From positions 21,488 through 85,487 of the forward strand of contig JAFYVM010000015.1 in NCBI GenBank assembly GCA_017549145.1: 64,000 nucleotides of DNA. The letters run 5' to 3'. The DNA comes from Bacteroidales bacterium. Lineage in GTDB: Bacteria > Bacteroidota > Bacteroidia > Bacteroidales > UBA932. The position numbers were made by a program, and so were the translations under genes. Every line of letters begins with the position of its first letter. Position 1 is the first letter of the stretch. This document shows positions 38,049 to 47,514 of the stretch, piece by piece. The notes beneath the pieces were generated by a model, which ran no database searches, was not told the DNA's origin, and saw only the letters and a program-made list of their open reading frames with translations.

Positions 38049-38915
38049 TTATAAAATAATTTCTGCAACATACGTAGCTGGACCGGTAAGCCAGACATCC
38101 TGAGCCACGCATCCATGTGATGATGGGATAAAATCAACTGCCAGCTTATCTCTTTTCGCCATCACATCATATCGTACTCTGCCGTCTTCTTCAGCTGACG
38201 GTTTCACACTCGTTATATAAGAAGCGATACAAGAAGCCACGATACCTGTTCCACAGGCAAAAGTCTCATCCTCAACTCCTTTCTCGTAGGTTCTCACATT
38301 TACAACTCCCTCTACCGGTTCAACGTAATTAACATTTGCCCCGACAGGCTTCAGTTCCTCAGCATTCCATCTGATATCTCTGCCCTCGCCTACTATATCG
38401 TACTCTTTCAAGTTCTCTACAAAACGCACATAATGTCTTGTGCCTGTATCAAGGAAGAGTCCTTTTGATGGAGCAGTAGGACCAGTCAAGGCATCATATG
38501 ATGAATATTCTGCAACATCCTTCATTTTCAGGCGTACAACCTTTACTTTCTCATCAGAGCTGAGAATCTGCGCTGAGTGAGGACCATCTGCTGCAATAAA
38601 CTCAAAATCAACAATACCACAATCCGCTGCGAAGGCCACAATGCATCGTCCTCCATTACCGCACATCATCCCGCCTGAACCATCAGAGTTGAAATATGTC
38701 ATCTTGAAATCATAGCCTTCTGGAGCTGAATCAAGAAGCATAAGGCCATCGGAACCAATACCGTAGCGTCGATCACACAGATCTTCGATTCTATATGTCG
38801 ACTCAACGCCTTTTTCTGCCACATACAAAACGCCCCCTCTCTCTCTGATTGCTCCATTTCTATTATCTGCAATCAGAAAGTCGTTTCCTGCGCCTTGATA
38901 TTTATATAGTTTCAT
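38049..38915 (-). CDS. dapF: Diaminopimelate epimerase
   Basis: A 288-residue epimerase that converts LL- to meso-diaminopimelate. The two catalytic cysteines are Cys85 in MMCGNGGRC and Cys221 in FACGTGIVAS; the opening YQGAGNDF is also typical. It is the last enzyme step encoded in the operon; meso-DAP feeds both lysine and peptidoglycan. A palindromic repeat fills much of the 49-base gap to the aminotransferase gene. Confidence 0.96.
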   Translation of the reverse strand: MKLYKYQGAGNDFLIADNRNGAIRERGGVLYVAEKGVESTYRIEDLCDRRYGIGSDGLMLLDSAPEGYDFKMTYFNSDGSGGMMCGNGGRCIVAFAADCGIVDFEFIAADGPHSAQILSSDEKVKVVRLKMKDVAEYSSYDALTGPTAPSKGLFLDTGTRHYVRFVENLKEYDIVGEGRDIRWNAEELKPVGANVNYVEPVEGVVNVRTYEKGVEDETFACGTGIVASCIASYITSVKPSAEEDGRVRYDVMAKRDKLAVDFIPSSHGCVAQDVWLTGPATYVAEIIL

Positions 38916-38930
38916 AAACTTTCTTTTTTA

Positions 38931-38958
38931 AGATCCTTCGCTTCGCTCAAGATGACAG
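38931..38958 (+). repeat. Palindromic repeat family 1, dapF/aminotransferase junction
   Basis: agatccttcgcttcgctcaa followed by gatgacag, 28 nt, one base different from the copy at the dapA/dapB junction. Confidence 0.85.
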
Positions 38959-38964
38959 CGTGAA

Positions 38965-40149
38965 CTAAAGTTCGGTTTGGAGGATTTCTGCGAGGAGCTT
39001 GATACCTGCACGGATCTTTTCTTCTGTCATGAACGAGAAATTCAAGCGCATCGTATTCTTTCCATTTCCATCCGGATGGAAGAACTCTCCTGCAACATAG
39101 GCCACACCTGCATCAAGAGATTTATCATAGAACTTCACTGCCTCAAAACCCTCTGGCATCGTCAAGAATAGGAAGAGACCTCCCTCCGGATGCGTCCATT
39201 TCACTCCCTGAGGCATATGCTCATTCAAAAGCGACAGCAACAGATCTCTTTTTCCCTTATAAAGAGCCACAGATTTCTTCAGATTCTCGTCAAGTCTTCC
39301 ACTTGAAAGGAACTCGGCTGCCACATACTGATCAAGGATAGGCGGGCAAAGATCCAAAGACTGCTTGCATACATAGATCTTATCCAAGATATCCGGATGT
39401 GCAATAGCCCAACCTAATCTGAAACCTGGGGCAAAAATCTTTGAGAATGATCCAAGGTGAATAACATGATCCGGGCTGAGCGAATACATTGTAGGAATGT
39501 GCTCACCTTCATATCTTAGTTCACGATATGGGCTATCCTCAACAATAAGAAAATCATATTTCTCTGCTAATGCAACAAGCATCTTACGTTCCTCAAGAGT
39601 CAAAGATTCTCCAGAAGGATTCTGGAAATCCGGGATCATATACAGGAACTTTATCTTTTTGCCATCCTCTGACACCTGAGCGATCATCTGCTCATAGGCC
39701 GCCTGAAATTCTTCTATATTATCATTGTGCGCAACTCCTCTGATATCAGCGCGATATGAGCGGAATGACTGAAGAGCACCCAAGTAAGACGGGCTTGAAG
39801 TAAGAATTACATCGCCAGGATTGACGAGTACTCTCGTACACACGTCAATTCCCTGCTGAGAAGAAGATGTGATCTGCACACGCTCCACTGGCACACCATA
39901 GCGCTTAGCAACAGCATCTCGCAACTCCGGAACGCCCTGAGTCGCTCCATACTGAAATGCCTTAGCACCATACTTTGCAATCACCTCTGCGATTGTCTGC
40001 TGGATGGCTTCCAATGGAAAAGTATCCGCAGAAGGATAGCCCCCTGCGAATGAGTAAATTGCATTAAGGTCCACTCTCTTAAAGATCTCCCTCACAGGAG
40101 ACCTGAAGAAAGAGCCCACATCTTCTGAAAATTTCTCTGTATATTTCAT
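38965..40149 (-). CDS. PLP-dependent aminotransferase of the lysine operon
   Basis: A 394-residue class I/II aminotransferase. SFSKIFAPGFRLGW holds the PLP lysine (Lys237), with PDFQNPSG and FLIVEDSPYRELR in the expected places. The sequence is closest in style to LysN/2-aminoadipate and MocR-type transferases. Since it sits between dapD and dapF, it probably does the N-succinyl-diaminopimelate aminotransferase step (DapC role); that is an inference from context, and another amino-acid substrate is possible. Confidence 0.85.
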   Translation of the reverse strand: MKYTEKFSEDVGSFFRSPVREIFKRVDLNAIYSFAGGYPSADTFPLEAIQQTIAEVIAKYGAKAFQYGATQGVPELRDAVAKRYGVPVERVQITSSSQQGIDVCTRVLVNPGDVILTSSPSYLGALQSFRSYRADIRGVAHNDNIEEFQAAYEQMIAQVSEDGKKIKFLYMIPDFQNPSGESLTLEERKMLVALAEKYDFLIVEDSPYRELRYEGEHIPTMYSLSPDHVIHLGSFSKIFAPGFRLGWAIAHPDILDKIYVCKQSLDLCPPILDQYVAAEFLSSGRLDENLKKSVALYKGKRDLLLSLLNEHMPQGVKWTHPEGGLFLFLTMPEGFEAVKFYDKSLDAGVAYVAGEFFHPDGNGKNTMRLNFSFMTEEKIRAGIKLLAEILQTEL

Positions 40150-40155
40150 TGTATA

Positions 40156-40224
40156 AGATTCTTCACTCCACTTCGTTTCGTTCAGAATGACAGTTATGTC
40201 ATCCTGAGCGACAGCGAAGGATCT
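40156..40224. repeat. Palindromic repeat family 1, inverted pair between aminotransferase and dapD
   Basis: Two copies face each other: a diverged, longer copy at 40156-40193 and a reverse copy at 40197-40224, with 3 bases between them. Together they can form one long hairpin, and the second copy ends directly against the dapD stop codon. Confidence 0.85.
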
Positions 40225-40995
40225 TTATCGAAGCATATCCTCCAAAGTAATCGAGCCAGAAGTCTTCGCATCGCGATACTTCACGATAACCGGGCAGTAA
40301 AGGTGAATTCCCTGCTCTGCACCTGGGCCCTTGCTTACTGGACGGCTACCAGCTACAACTACTGCTCCCTCAGGAACAACGATCTGTCCGTTCTCGTTTG
40401 CACGGATATATTCTCCAGTTGTTGCATCAAAGATAGCTGTTGAAGCATTGATAATAACGCCTGTGCCGATTACTGCGTTCTGCTTGACAATTGTACCCTC
40501 ATAGATACCACAGTTTCCACCGATGAAAACATTGTCCTCAATGATAACAGGAAGGGCACCTACTGGCTCCAACACTCCACCAAGCTGCGATGCTGCAGAA
40601 AGGTGAACATGCTTTCCTACCTGTGCACATGAACCTACGAGCGCATGTGAGTCAATCATTGTTCCCTCATCCACGTATGCACCAATATTCACATACGCTG
40701 GCGGCATCATAATTACCGACGGTGCTAGATATGCGCCTGTACGGACGCTGCTTCCACCTGGAACGATACGCACGCCATTCTCTGCTGTGAACTTTCTTGT
40801 AGGGATGGTATCCTTATCAAAGAATGAGAACTGTCCCTGAGTCATATCTGTAAGTTTACCAAGACGGAATCCGCTCAAGATAACCTCCTTAACCCATGAG
40901 TTTACCTGCCACTCTCCATTCACCTTCTCGGCAACTCTAACCTTGCCACTTTCCAAATCAGCAATTGTCTGCTGAAATCTTTCCATATCTGTCAT
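40225..40995 (-). CDS. dapD: Tetrahydrodipicolinate N-succinyltransferase
   Basis: A 256-residue left-handed beta-helix enzyme. The hallmark [16 protein letters not shown], followed by [13 protein letters not shown] and [12 protein letters not shown], is DapD and not the acetyltransferase DapH. It transfers succinate from succinyl-CoA to tetrahydrodipicolinate, so the operon uses the succinylase branch. It starts ten bases after the dapA stop. Confidence 0.95.
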   Translation of the reverse strand: MTDMERFQQTIADLESGKVRVAEKVNGEWQVNSWVKEVILSGFRLGKLTDMTQGQFSFFDKDTIPTRKFTAENGVRIVPGGSSVRTGAYLAPSVIMMPPAYVNIGAYVDEGTMIDSHALVGSCAQVGKHVHLSAASQLGGVLEPVGALPVIIEDNVFIGGNCGIYEGTIVKQNAVIGTGVIINASTAIFDATTGEYIRANENGQIVVPEGAVVVAGSRPVSKGPGAEQGIHLYCPVIVKYRDAKTSGSITLEDMLR

Positions 40996-41005
40996 AATCT
41001 ATCTT

Positions 41006-41902
41006 TTATAGCAATCCAAGTTCCTTGATTGTTCCGAGCATCTGGTCGTATGCTCCCTGGCTTGCAGGAACAAGAGGAAGTCTGCACTCATTCTGGATGA
41101 ATCCCATTGCAGAAAGAGCTGCCTTTGTCGGGATCGGGTTGCTCTCAATAAAGCAATCTCTGAAAAGAGGAGTAAGAGTATCGTGGAGCTTCTGAGCCTC
41201 CTCTGTCTTACCCTCGAGCATTGCGTGAGTGAGCTCTACTACCATTGAAGGCACAATGTTAGACGCAACACTGATTACGCCCTCTGCACCATTCTGCATA
41301 AGATCAAGAGTCTCATCATCATTTCCACTCAACACCACAAAACCCTCTGGACGATTCTTGAGAATCTCAAGAATCTGCTCTCTCTTGCTTGAAGCCTCCT
41401 TCACAGCAACGATATTATCAATCTGAGCAAGTCTGAGAGTTGTCTCTGCTGTCATATTGCTACCTGTTCTGCCTGGTACATTGTAAAGTACGATTGGCTT
41501 AGTGGTAGCTGCTGCAACAGCCTTATAGTACTGATACATTCCCTCCTGAGGTGGCTTGTTGTAGTAAGGAACTACCACAAGGAAATAATCCACACCATGC
41601 GGCTCAAGAAGCTGAATGTTTGCAATAGTCTGCTCAAGGCAGTTTGTACCTACTCCTGCCATGACAGGAAGACCATTTGAATGCTCCTTTGCAATCTGAA
41701 GTACACGGATCTTCTCGTCATCAGTAAGACAAGGAGTCTCACCAGTTGTTCCAAGTGGCACGAGGAAGTCTATTCCTCCTGCGACCTGACGATCGACCAA
41801 TGCTGCAAATGCATCATAGTCAACTGCTCCATTCTTGAATGGAGTAATTAGCGCGGTACCGCAACCTTTTAACATTTTCATATTCTGGTTTTTTAATTTC
41901 AT
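41006..41902 (-). CDS. dapA: 4-hydroxy-tetrahydrodipicolinate synthase
   Basis: A 298-residue TIM-barrel aldolase. The Schiff-base lysine is Lys168 in VAVKEASS, the catalytic Tyr140 sits in VLYNVPGRT, and GTTGETPCL is the pyruvate site. It condenses pyruvate with aspartate semialdehyde. Several ATGs are near the N-terminus (residues 1, 8, 10); MLKGCG is the conserved beginning, so the true start may be up to nine codons in. Repeat copies fill the 57-base gap to dapB. Confidence 0.95.
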   Translation of the reverse strand: MKLKNQNMKMLKGCGTALITPFKNGAVDYDAFAALVDRQVAGGIDFLVPLGTTGETPCLTDDEKIRVLQIAKEHSNGLPVMAGVGTNCLEQTIANIQLLEPHGVDYFLVVVPYYNKPPQEGMYQYYKAVAAATTKPIVLYNVPGRTGSNMTAETTLRLAQIDNIVAVKEASSKREQILEILKNRPEGFVVLSGNDDETLDLMQNGAEGVISVASNIVPSMVVELTHAMLEGKTEEAQKLHDTLTPLFRDCFIESNPIPTKAALSAMGFIQNECRLPLVPASQGAYDQMLGTIKELGLL

Positions 41903-41911
41903 TTTTAATAT

Positions 41912-41959
41912 AGATCCTTCGCTTCGCTCAGGATGACAGACTGAAACTCAGGATGACAG
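41912..41959 (+). repeat. Palindromic repeat family 1, dapA/dapB junction
   Basis: A full copy at 41912-41939 (agatccttcgcttcgctcag, then gatgacag) and a partial copy at 41946-41959 that ends directly at the dapB stop codon. Confidence 0.85.
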
Positions 41960-42628
41960 TTATTCAAAGAAAAGGTCTTTGAATTCGTGTACACCAGTCA
42001 GACCATCTGTTCTGAGCGCCGCCTCTACTGCACCTGCAGCAAAGCCTTCACGAGAAAACGCCTCATGTGAGATGGTAATTCTGTCATTCACACCCTCAAA
42101 TCCGATTGTATGGATTCCTGGAATCTCACCACAGCGTACTGACTGAATATCAGTCTTTACATTCATGTTAGCATCTACGATATCTGCCAATGAGCGAGCT
42201 GTTCCGCTTGGAGCATCAAGTTTGTGGCAATGGTGCATCTCCACCATATATGGGCTGTATCCGCCAAACTCATTGAGAAGTTTAGTAATGTAATCTGTTA
42301 CTGCAAAGAACACATTCACACCCACTGAGAAGTTTGTAGCCCAAATCATTGGAGTGCCACATTTCTCGAAATATGCAATAACCTCCTCACGAATATCTGC
42401 CCAGCCTGTTGTACCTACAACTACTGCCTTGAAATTCTCTGCAAGGAACTTATAATTCTCTCTGAAAGCAGCTGGAGTTGTAAAATCAATACATACACAC
42501 TCCTTTGCCAAAGCCGGATCTGTTTCAGTCACAGCCTCGCTCCAGCCAGCATATTCAAGTCCACGGGACTGGATGATCTTCTCGATCATCTTACCCATTT
42601 TTCCGTATCCGCTGATGAATAATTTCAT
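41960..42628 (-). CDS. dapB: 4-hydroxy-tetrahydrodipicolinate reductase
   Basis: A 222-residue NAD(P)H-dependent reductase. GYGKMG (7-12) is the nucleotide-binding loop, and EMHHCHKLDAPSGTA (from Glu130) is the substrate-binding signature with the catalytic His and Lys. The length suits the short Bacteroidota DapB form. It reduces the DapA product to tetrahydrodipicolinate and lies 25 bases after lysC. Confidence 0.95.
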   Translation of the reverse strand: MKLFISGYGKMGKMIEKIIQSRGLEYAGWSEAVTETDPALAKECVCIDFTTPAAFRENYKFLAENFKAVVVGTTGWADIREEVIAYFEKCGTPMIWATNFSVGVNVFFAVTDYITKLLNEFGGYSPYMVEMHHCHKLDAPSGTARSLADIVDANMNVKTDIQSVRCGEIPGIHTIGFEGVNDRITISHEAFSREGFAAGAVEAALRTDGLTGVHEFKDLFFE

Positions 42629-42653
42629 ATAATTTCTTTTTTACAGATTCTAA

Positions 42654-44027
42654 TTAAAACGTTTCAAGTTCCTCAGGGTTATCAAAAAGGTGATCGTGAA
42701 GGTCCTGAACAACCTCTGCAAGTTCCTCTCTATCAACAACAAAGCTGATATTTACGAACGACGCACCCTGTGAAATCATATATACGTTTGTCTTCTTCAA
42801 TGGAGTAAAAGTCTTCTTGAGCATACCATTAAGACGAACGATATTCTTTCCGATTACAGAAATCTGTGACTTATCATCATCCACGATAACATCAGCAAAC
42901 TCAGAAAGCTGTTTGATTACCGGATCAATCTTCTCACTTGCATCAACAGTTACAGAGATATTTGCCTCAGAAGTACTGATCAAATCCACAGACACCTTGC
43001 TCTCACTGAAAATCTCGAACACTCTTCTCAAGAAGCCCGATGTATTGATCATTCTGGTAGAGAAGATGTTGATTACCTTGATATTCTCCTTGAATGACAC
43101 TGATTTAACTCCATCCTCGATAAGCTCGTTGCGAAGAATCGCTGTTCCCTTACCTGAAGGGTTCATCGAGTTAAGCACATAAAGCGGGATATTCTTCTTC
43201 ACAGCAGGCTCGATAGTCAAAGGATGAAGCACCTTTGCTCCAAAGTGAGCCATCTCTGCAGCCTCCTCGAATGAGATCTTCTCAAGATACTTTGTATTCT
43301 TTACCTTACGAGGGTCAGCTGTCAAGACTCCATCAACATCAGTCCATATCTCGATGCGCTCCGCGTCAATTGCCATACCGATAAGTGATGCAGAATAGTC
43401 TGAACCACCGCGTCCAAGAACTGTTGGCTTTCCTTCCTCAGTAACACCGACAAATCCCTGCATGATAATGGCATCCATCCCCTCGTATGCCTCTGCAACC
43501 AAGCCAGGAGCACGTTCAGAAATTGCCGCCACATTTGGCTCTGCCTTGAGATAAGACTTATTGGTAACCATCATTGTGCGAGAGTCCACCCACTTGGTCC
43601 TGATTCCCTTAGCATTCATCGCATACGCAATGATTGTAGAAGACAGATACTCTCCAGTAGAGATAATGATAGCCTTATTCTTATCTGAGAGTTCACCGAG
43701 CGAGCATACTGCCATAGCAATCTTATCAAGTCCATCGCAAAGTTCATTAACCTTTGCAACTGCCTCATCCTTGAGCATGCTCTGTGCGAGAAGCTCCTCA
43801 GTAAGATCTACGTGACGCTTACGAAGCTGCGCCAAAAGATCTGTAGTAGTAGCTACATCATTTGCTGCTGCTGCATCAGAGATTGCATATAGCAAGTCTG
43901 TAATCTTCGAAAGGGCCGACACTACCACAACCGGCTTCTGGTCAAGCTTTCCTCCAATGATAAAAATCGTTCTTGTGATGGCCTCAAAATTTGCGACGGA
44001 TGTTCCGCCAAACTTCATCACTATCAT
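42654..44027 (-). CDS. lysC: Aspartate kinase
   Basis: A 457-residue monofunctional aspartokinase. KFGGTSVAN at the N-terminus is the kinase signature, with GRGGSDYSA and WTDVDGVLTADPR in the kinase domain, and two ACT domains in the C-terminal third (VSVDLISTSEANISV). The ACT domains usually confer feedback inhibition by lysine or threonine. No homoserine dehydrogenase is fused. It commits aspartate to the lysine route and lies 13 bases after the M20 gene. Confidence 0.95.
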   Translation of the reverse strand: MIVMKFGGTSVANFEAITRTIFIIGGKLDQKPVVVVSALSKITDLLYAISDAAAANDVATTTDLLAQLRKRHVDLTEELLAQSMLKDEAVAKVNELCDGLDKIAMAVCSLGELSDKNKAIIISTGEYLSSTIIAYAMNAKGIRTKWVDSRTMMVTNKSYLKAEPNVAAISERAPGLVAEAYEGMDAIIMQGFVGVTEEGKPTVLGRGGSDYSASLIGMAIDAERIEIWTDVDGVLTADPRKVKNTKYLEKISFEEAAEMAHFGAKVLHPLTIEPAVKKNIPLYVLNSMNPSGKGTAILRNELIEDGVKSVSFKENIKVINIFSTRMINTSGFLRRVFEIFSESKVSVDLISTSEANISVTVDASEKIDPVIKQLSEFADVIVDDDKSQISVIGKNIVRLNGMLKKTFTPLKKTNVYMISQGASFVNISFVVDREELAEVVQDLHDHLFDNPEELETF

Positions 44028-44040
44028 AGTATCTATCTTT

Positions 44041-45156
44041 TTAATTAATTATCAATCTATTATATATCTCAACATAGTTACCCACAGCAGTCCTAAGATC
44101 AGCAAGGGTAATATATTCTTCAGGTCTATGTGCAACCAGAATCGATCCCGGTCCACAGAGAATCTTATGCTTAAAGTTGCTTAGCTGAGGTGCATCGCTT
44201 CCGAACGATACCGGCTTGGTCTCAAATCCTGGCAGTACCTCGAAACGGGTTGGAGCATCTCCACCGAATGCTTTCACTGTCATTGCTCTCTGCCACTGTG
44301 CGACATCTTTTGCCACGATATCCGATCCATCCTGCACTCTTGGTCTTCCAAATCTAAGTTTTGCCTCTGGACCAGCCATATTCTTCATCACATTGCAGAC
44401 CATCTCATCTGACTCGAAAGTAGTGCGGAAATATACTCTACATGTGAGTTTTTCGCTAAGAATATTCTGTGGATTGTCGCTAACCAGCTTACCAACGTTG
44501 AATGTAGTATCTCCGAGCAGTTCATCCTTAGGGAATCTGATGCTACGAAGAGCATTCATAAAGTCGTTGAAGAGTTCAACTGCACTCACTCCATTCTCAG
44601 GATATCCGGAATGAAAAGCCTTGCCCTCAAATGTCACCTCAAAAGACTTTGTTCCCTTTGCAGCAGTCGCCATACAATTGTCTGTAGGCTCGCCTACCAC
44701 AAGCCACTCTGCTCCAGAATGCTGATCACGGAAAGCCTTTGCCCCAAAGGATCCTGTCTCCTCTCCTGCAAGAAGCAGAAGGCCAAAATCTGTACATCCT
44801 TTCGCCTCAAGCTCCTTGCAAGCCTCCCACATTGCGAAGAGCTGCCCCTTTGCGTCGCATGTTCCGCGACCGTGGATGACAAGTTCTTGGGTAGAAGATC
44901 CTTCGCTTCGCTCAGGATGACAGACTGACTCGGAGTAAGGAGCGATATATGGAGGGACTGTGTCAAGATGGGTACAGAAAATGAGTTTTGGAGAGCCCCA
45001 AGATACAAGGAGATTCTTTGTACCATCTCCAACCTCAAAAAGCTCTACCTTACGACCCGGTGCCGCAAACTCAACTGACAACATATCAGCAAGTTCACCT
45101 TCCTTACCGGAGGTCGAATCAACACTCAAAATCCTATTAAAAAAGTCAATATCCAT
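44041..45156 (-). CDS. M20 family deacylase (DapE/ArgE type) with in-frame repeat insertion
   Basis: About 371 residues from ATG 45156 (MDIDFFNRIL). The longer frame starts at 45198, upstream of the predicted transcription start, and is rejected. Metal and catalytic motifs are HLDTVPPY, GRGTCDAKGQ, LLAGEETGSFG and VVGEPTD, all intact. At the head of the lysine operon its likely job is N-succinyl-LL-diaminopimelate desuccinylation (DapE role); N-acetylornithine deacetylase is the main alternative. Between HLDTVPPY and the GRGTCD strand it carries CHPERSEGSS, encoded by a palindromic repeat inserted in frame. Confidence 0.88.
   Translation of the reverse strand: MDIDFFNRILSVDSTSGKEGELADMLSVEFAAPGRKVELFEVGDGTKNLLVSWGSPKLIFCTHLDTVPPYIAPYSESVCHPERSEGSSTQELVIHGRGTCDAKGQLFAMWEACKELEAKGCTDFGLLLLAGEETGSFGAKAFRDQHSGAEWLVVGEPTDNCMATAAKGTKSFEVTFEGKAFHSGYPENGVSAVELFNDFMNALRSIRFPKDELLGDTTFNVGKLVSDNPQNILSEKLTCRVYFRTTFESDEMVCNVMKNMAGPEAKLRFGRPRVQDGSDIVAKDVAQWQRAMTVKAFGGDAPTRFEVLPGFETKPVSFGSDAPQLSNFKHKILCGPGSILVAHRPEEYITLADLRTAVGNYVEIYNRLIIN
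44896..44923 (+). repeat. Palindromic repeat family 1, in-frame copy inside the M20 gene
   Basis: agatccttcgcttcgctcag followed by gatgacag, identical over 28 nt to the copy at the dapA/dapB junction. It is translated on the minus strand as CHPERSEGSS. Confidence 0.9.
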
Positions 45157-45195
45157 AAAACAATTTGCAGAGAACACGCAATAACGCATTCTCTG

Positions 45196-45203
45196 CAAAT
45201 ATA
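45196..45203 (-). promoter_or_regulatory. Promoter -7 box of the lysine operon
   Basis: On the minus strand it reads TATATTTG. The predicted start near 45189 gives a leader of about 33 bases to ATG 45156 and excludes the ATG at 45198. Confidence 0.55.
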
Positions 45204-45210
45204 CACAAAA

Positions 45211-47409
45211 TTACAATATGGTATATCGCTGATCGTTGAATATCACCGAATGTTTTCCTGCCCTAAACCATTTATCGACATCCTTATAAACGAAGTGAGC
45301 CTTAGATCCCTTAGGTACAGAGACAACAAACTTTATTGTCTTACCATTCTGCTTGTGGCTATATGAAACCTCGCCTCTTACTGTTGGGAACGACAATGAG
45401 ACTTCACCCAATCCCGCAGGCTGAGGTCTTACCTCAAAAATCTTATATCCCGGTTCAATCGGCTTTATACCACATAGCTCTGCACCGATAACCGTAATAG
45501 TTCCACCACTCCAAGCATGATTGGTCGTACCACCACCATATTTTGCACTTCCGATCTCCCATCCTTCAAACAAGGTTGTATAATCCGGATGATTCACCAT
45601 CTGGCCAAAGCGCTTATAGCATCTTTCCAGAGCATACTCACCCTCGCCCATCTTGAATAGAGCCTCCATCACATACTTTTCAAAATATGGGCTGGCATGT
45701 TCGGTTTTCTTAAGCAGTTCCAGGATCTGAGGATATTTATCCTGTCCAGCAATGCCTGCAAGCATTGCGAGCGCATTGACGCGATCATCGGTAAGCTTTT
45801 TATAAGCAGGATGCCTATACTCCGTACCTGTCCAGCATGCATTGAAGCCTTCGGCTACCTTCGCCATTGTCGCGCGGTAGGCCTCAGCCTCCTCATCATA
45901 GCCCAAAGCATCTGCCATAGAAGCGGCACTCTCAAGCGCAAGATAGTGCCAACCAGCCTGAATCAGAGCCTTATCCTGATTGTCACCCCAGTCACCCCAT
46001 GACCAGCCGCCTTTTCTATGAATGGTCAGTCCTGTCGAGTCTGTTTCCCAGACAGCAAGATATCTCTTGACAGCAGGATAAGCATTACGAATAGTTTCAA
46101 TGTCCCCTGTATTCATGTAGTAGGTCCAGAAACCGTATCTACCCACTGATGCCAGCATCTGTCCTGGAAGCTCTCTACTAAAAACACCTGGGATCGGAGA
46201 ATGAAGTGTACCATTATCGGCCTGATGAGCACAGAGTTCATTAATAGCCTTTCTCATCAGTGCATGAGTGGAAGTCGAATAACTGTAGAAGCACTCTCCC
46301 ATCAGCACGACAACATCTCCCCACCACTGGGCTCTCTCTCGGTCTGGGCAATCGAAGAAGGTATCTCTCATGTTCACGTAAAGAGTGCGCATTGCCTTTT
46401 CCCAGAACAAGTCATAGAATGGATCAGAGCAACTGAATCTGCCTCCAAGTTCAGCATCATAGCCTGTCTCACGGTAGCTGATCTCCTGCACCTGAACATT
46501 CTCAGGGGCAATGACTATTATTTCCTGACCACTCATCCAGCCTAATGACTCATACGTCTGCTCACCCTTGCTGGCAATATACTCAGCACGAATGCAATGA
46601 GCTCCTCCGGCCTCGGAATGATCAGTCTGAATATGTACTAAACTTCCTCCTAGCGAATCAAAAATCTTTATGATCGGTGTCATCTGCATATTGTAAGGAA
46701 GTTGGAGAATAGTTGTGTCTCCTCTACGAATCATCTCACCTGTCTTGATTCCAAAATCCTTCCACATAGGAATAGGCCTTGGGAGCATCTTTCCCCAAGG
46801 AGCATCGCCCCATGTGCCATATTCTACAGCATTCTGCATCTGAGGTTCAGATACTGTAGAATTGTATCTGATATTGGGTTCAGAAAGCCTGTAATTTGGC
46901 TTTGGATTCTCTGTATCACAGTATTCCGGACGGATGCAACACTGCCATGTAGAGTCACTGGCGATATCAAGTCCATTATTCTCAAGAGAAAAAATCATAC
47001 CCGCCTTTCCAGAGCTCAAATGCGAAAAACCATTCTTACCGAAGTACCACAAAAGGACTTCTATGGTATTCACACCTTTCTGAAGATACTCAGCAACATC
47101 AATCTCATCATAGTAGCCAGCTCCTGGCTCCGGTCCTCTCTTAAGACCTCCCTCAAAGACTACCTCCTTACCATTGATCTTAAGCCAATATTTACTATCA
47201 GCACCAATTCTAGCAATAGCCTGCGACGGAGTTTTAGACAGATTGACTGTCTTTACAAATGTCATCCATGTATTAGGGGCAGAATCTGAATCCGGCGATA
47301 GGACAGAAATCCATCTTGCTCTACTGAAGTTCTGATCAAAGGCAAATGATTCTATTGCGCAAAAAGCAAAAATGATAGATAGAAAGAGTAAATAAATTAC
47401 TTTTTTCAT
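45211..47409 (-). CDS. GH78-like alpha-L-rhamnosidase, secreted
   Basis: About 732 residues from ATG 47409 (MKKVIYLLFL), with a signal peptide. An N-terminal jelly-roll (WLKINGKEVVFEGG) is followed by a second beta domain, then an (alpha/alpha)6 barrel with FFDCPDRERAQWWGD and GGGTTNHAWSGG, the places of the catalytic acids in GH78. A C-terminal beta domain follows (RGEVSYSHKQNGK). It should release rhamnose or a related sugar from plant polymers. The gene stands alone between the lysine operon and the mobile element, with its own promoter. Confidence 0.82.
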   Translation of the reverse strand: MKKVIYLLFLSIIFAFCAIESFAFDQNFSRARWISVLSPDSDSAPNTWMTFVKTVNLSKTPSQAIARIGADSKYWLKINGKEVVFEGGLKRGPEPGAGYYDEIDVAEYLQKGVNTIEVLLWYFGKNGFSHLSSGKAGMIFSLENNGLDIASDSTWQCCIRPEYCDTENPKPNYRLSEPNIRYNSTVSEPQMQNAVEYGTWGDAPWGKMLPRPIPMWKDFGIKTGEMIRRGDTTILQLPYNMQMTPIIKIFDSLGGSLVHIQTDHSEAGGAHCIRAEYIASKGEQTYESLGWMSGQEIIVIAPENVQVQEISYRETGYDAELGGRFSCSDPFYDLFWEKAMRTLYVNMRDTFFDCPDRERAQWWGDVVVLMGECFYSYSTSTHALMRKAINELCAHQADNGTLHSPIPGVFSRELPGQMLASVGRYGFWTYYMNTGDIETIRNAYPAVKRYLAVWETDSTGLTIHRKGGWSWGDWGDNQDKALIQAGWHYLALESAASMADALGYDEEAEAYRATMAKVAEGFNACWTGTEYRHPAYKKLTDDRVNALAMLAGIAGQDKYPQILELLKKTEHASPYFEKYVMEALFKMGEGEYALERCYKRFGQMVNHPDYTTLFEGWEIGSAKYGGGTTNHAWSGGTITVIGAELCGIKPIEPGYKIFEVRPQPAGLGEVSLSFPTVRGEVSYSHKQNGKTIKFVVSVPKGSKAHFVYKDVDKWFRAGKHSVIFNDQRYTIL

Positions 47410-47459
47410 AAAAGATGCTCGTTTTGTATGAAACAAATGATTGATGTCTGATCTAAGAG

Positions 47460-47467
47460 CAAATATA
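47460..47467 (-). promoter_or_regulatory. Promoter -7 box of the GH78-like gene
   Basis: On the minus strand it reads TATATTTG, with a leader of about 44 bases to ATG 47409. No clear -33 TTTG. Confidence 0.5.
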
Positions 47468-47484
47468 CATATTCATAAAGAAAA

Positions 47485-47514
47485 AACCCACTCAGATGGA
47501 AATCTGAATGGGTT
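47485..47514 (-). terminator. Terminator of the split tRNA gene
   Basis: On the minus strand AACCCA-TCAGAT pairs around the loop TTCC with one mismatch and is followed by a run of T. It lies directly after the CCA end of the tRNA fragment, so it is the original tRNA terminator. Confidence 0.8.

Noticed and set aside
45157-45198. Extended start of the M20 gene
   Set aside because: The ATG lies upstream of the predicted transcription start, and the extra residues do not match the family.
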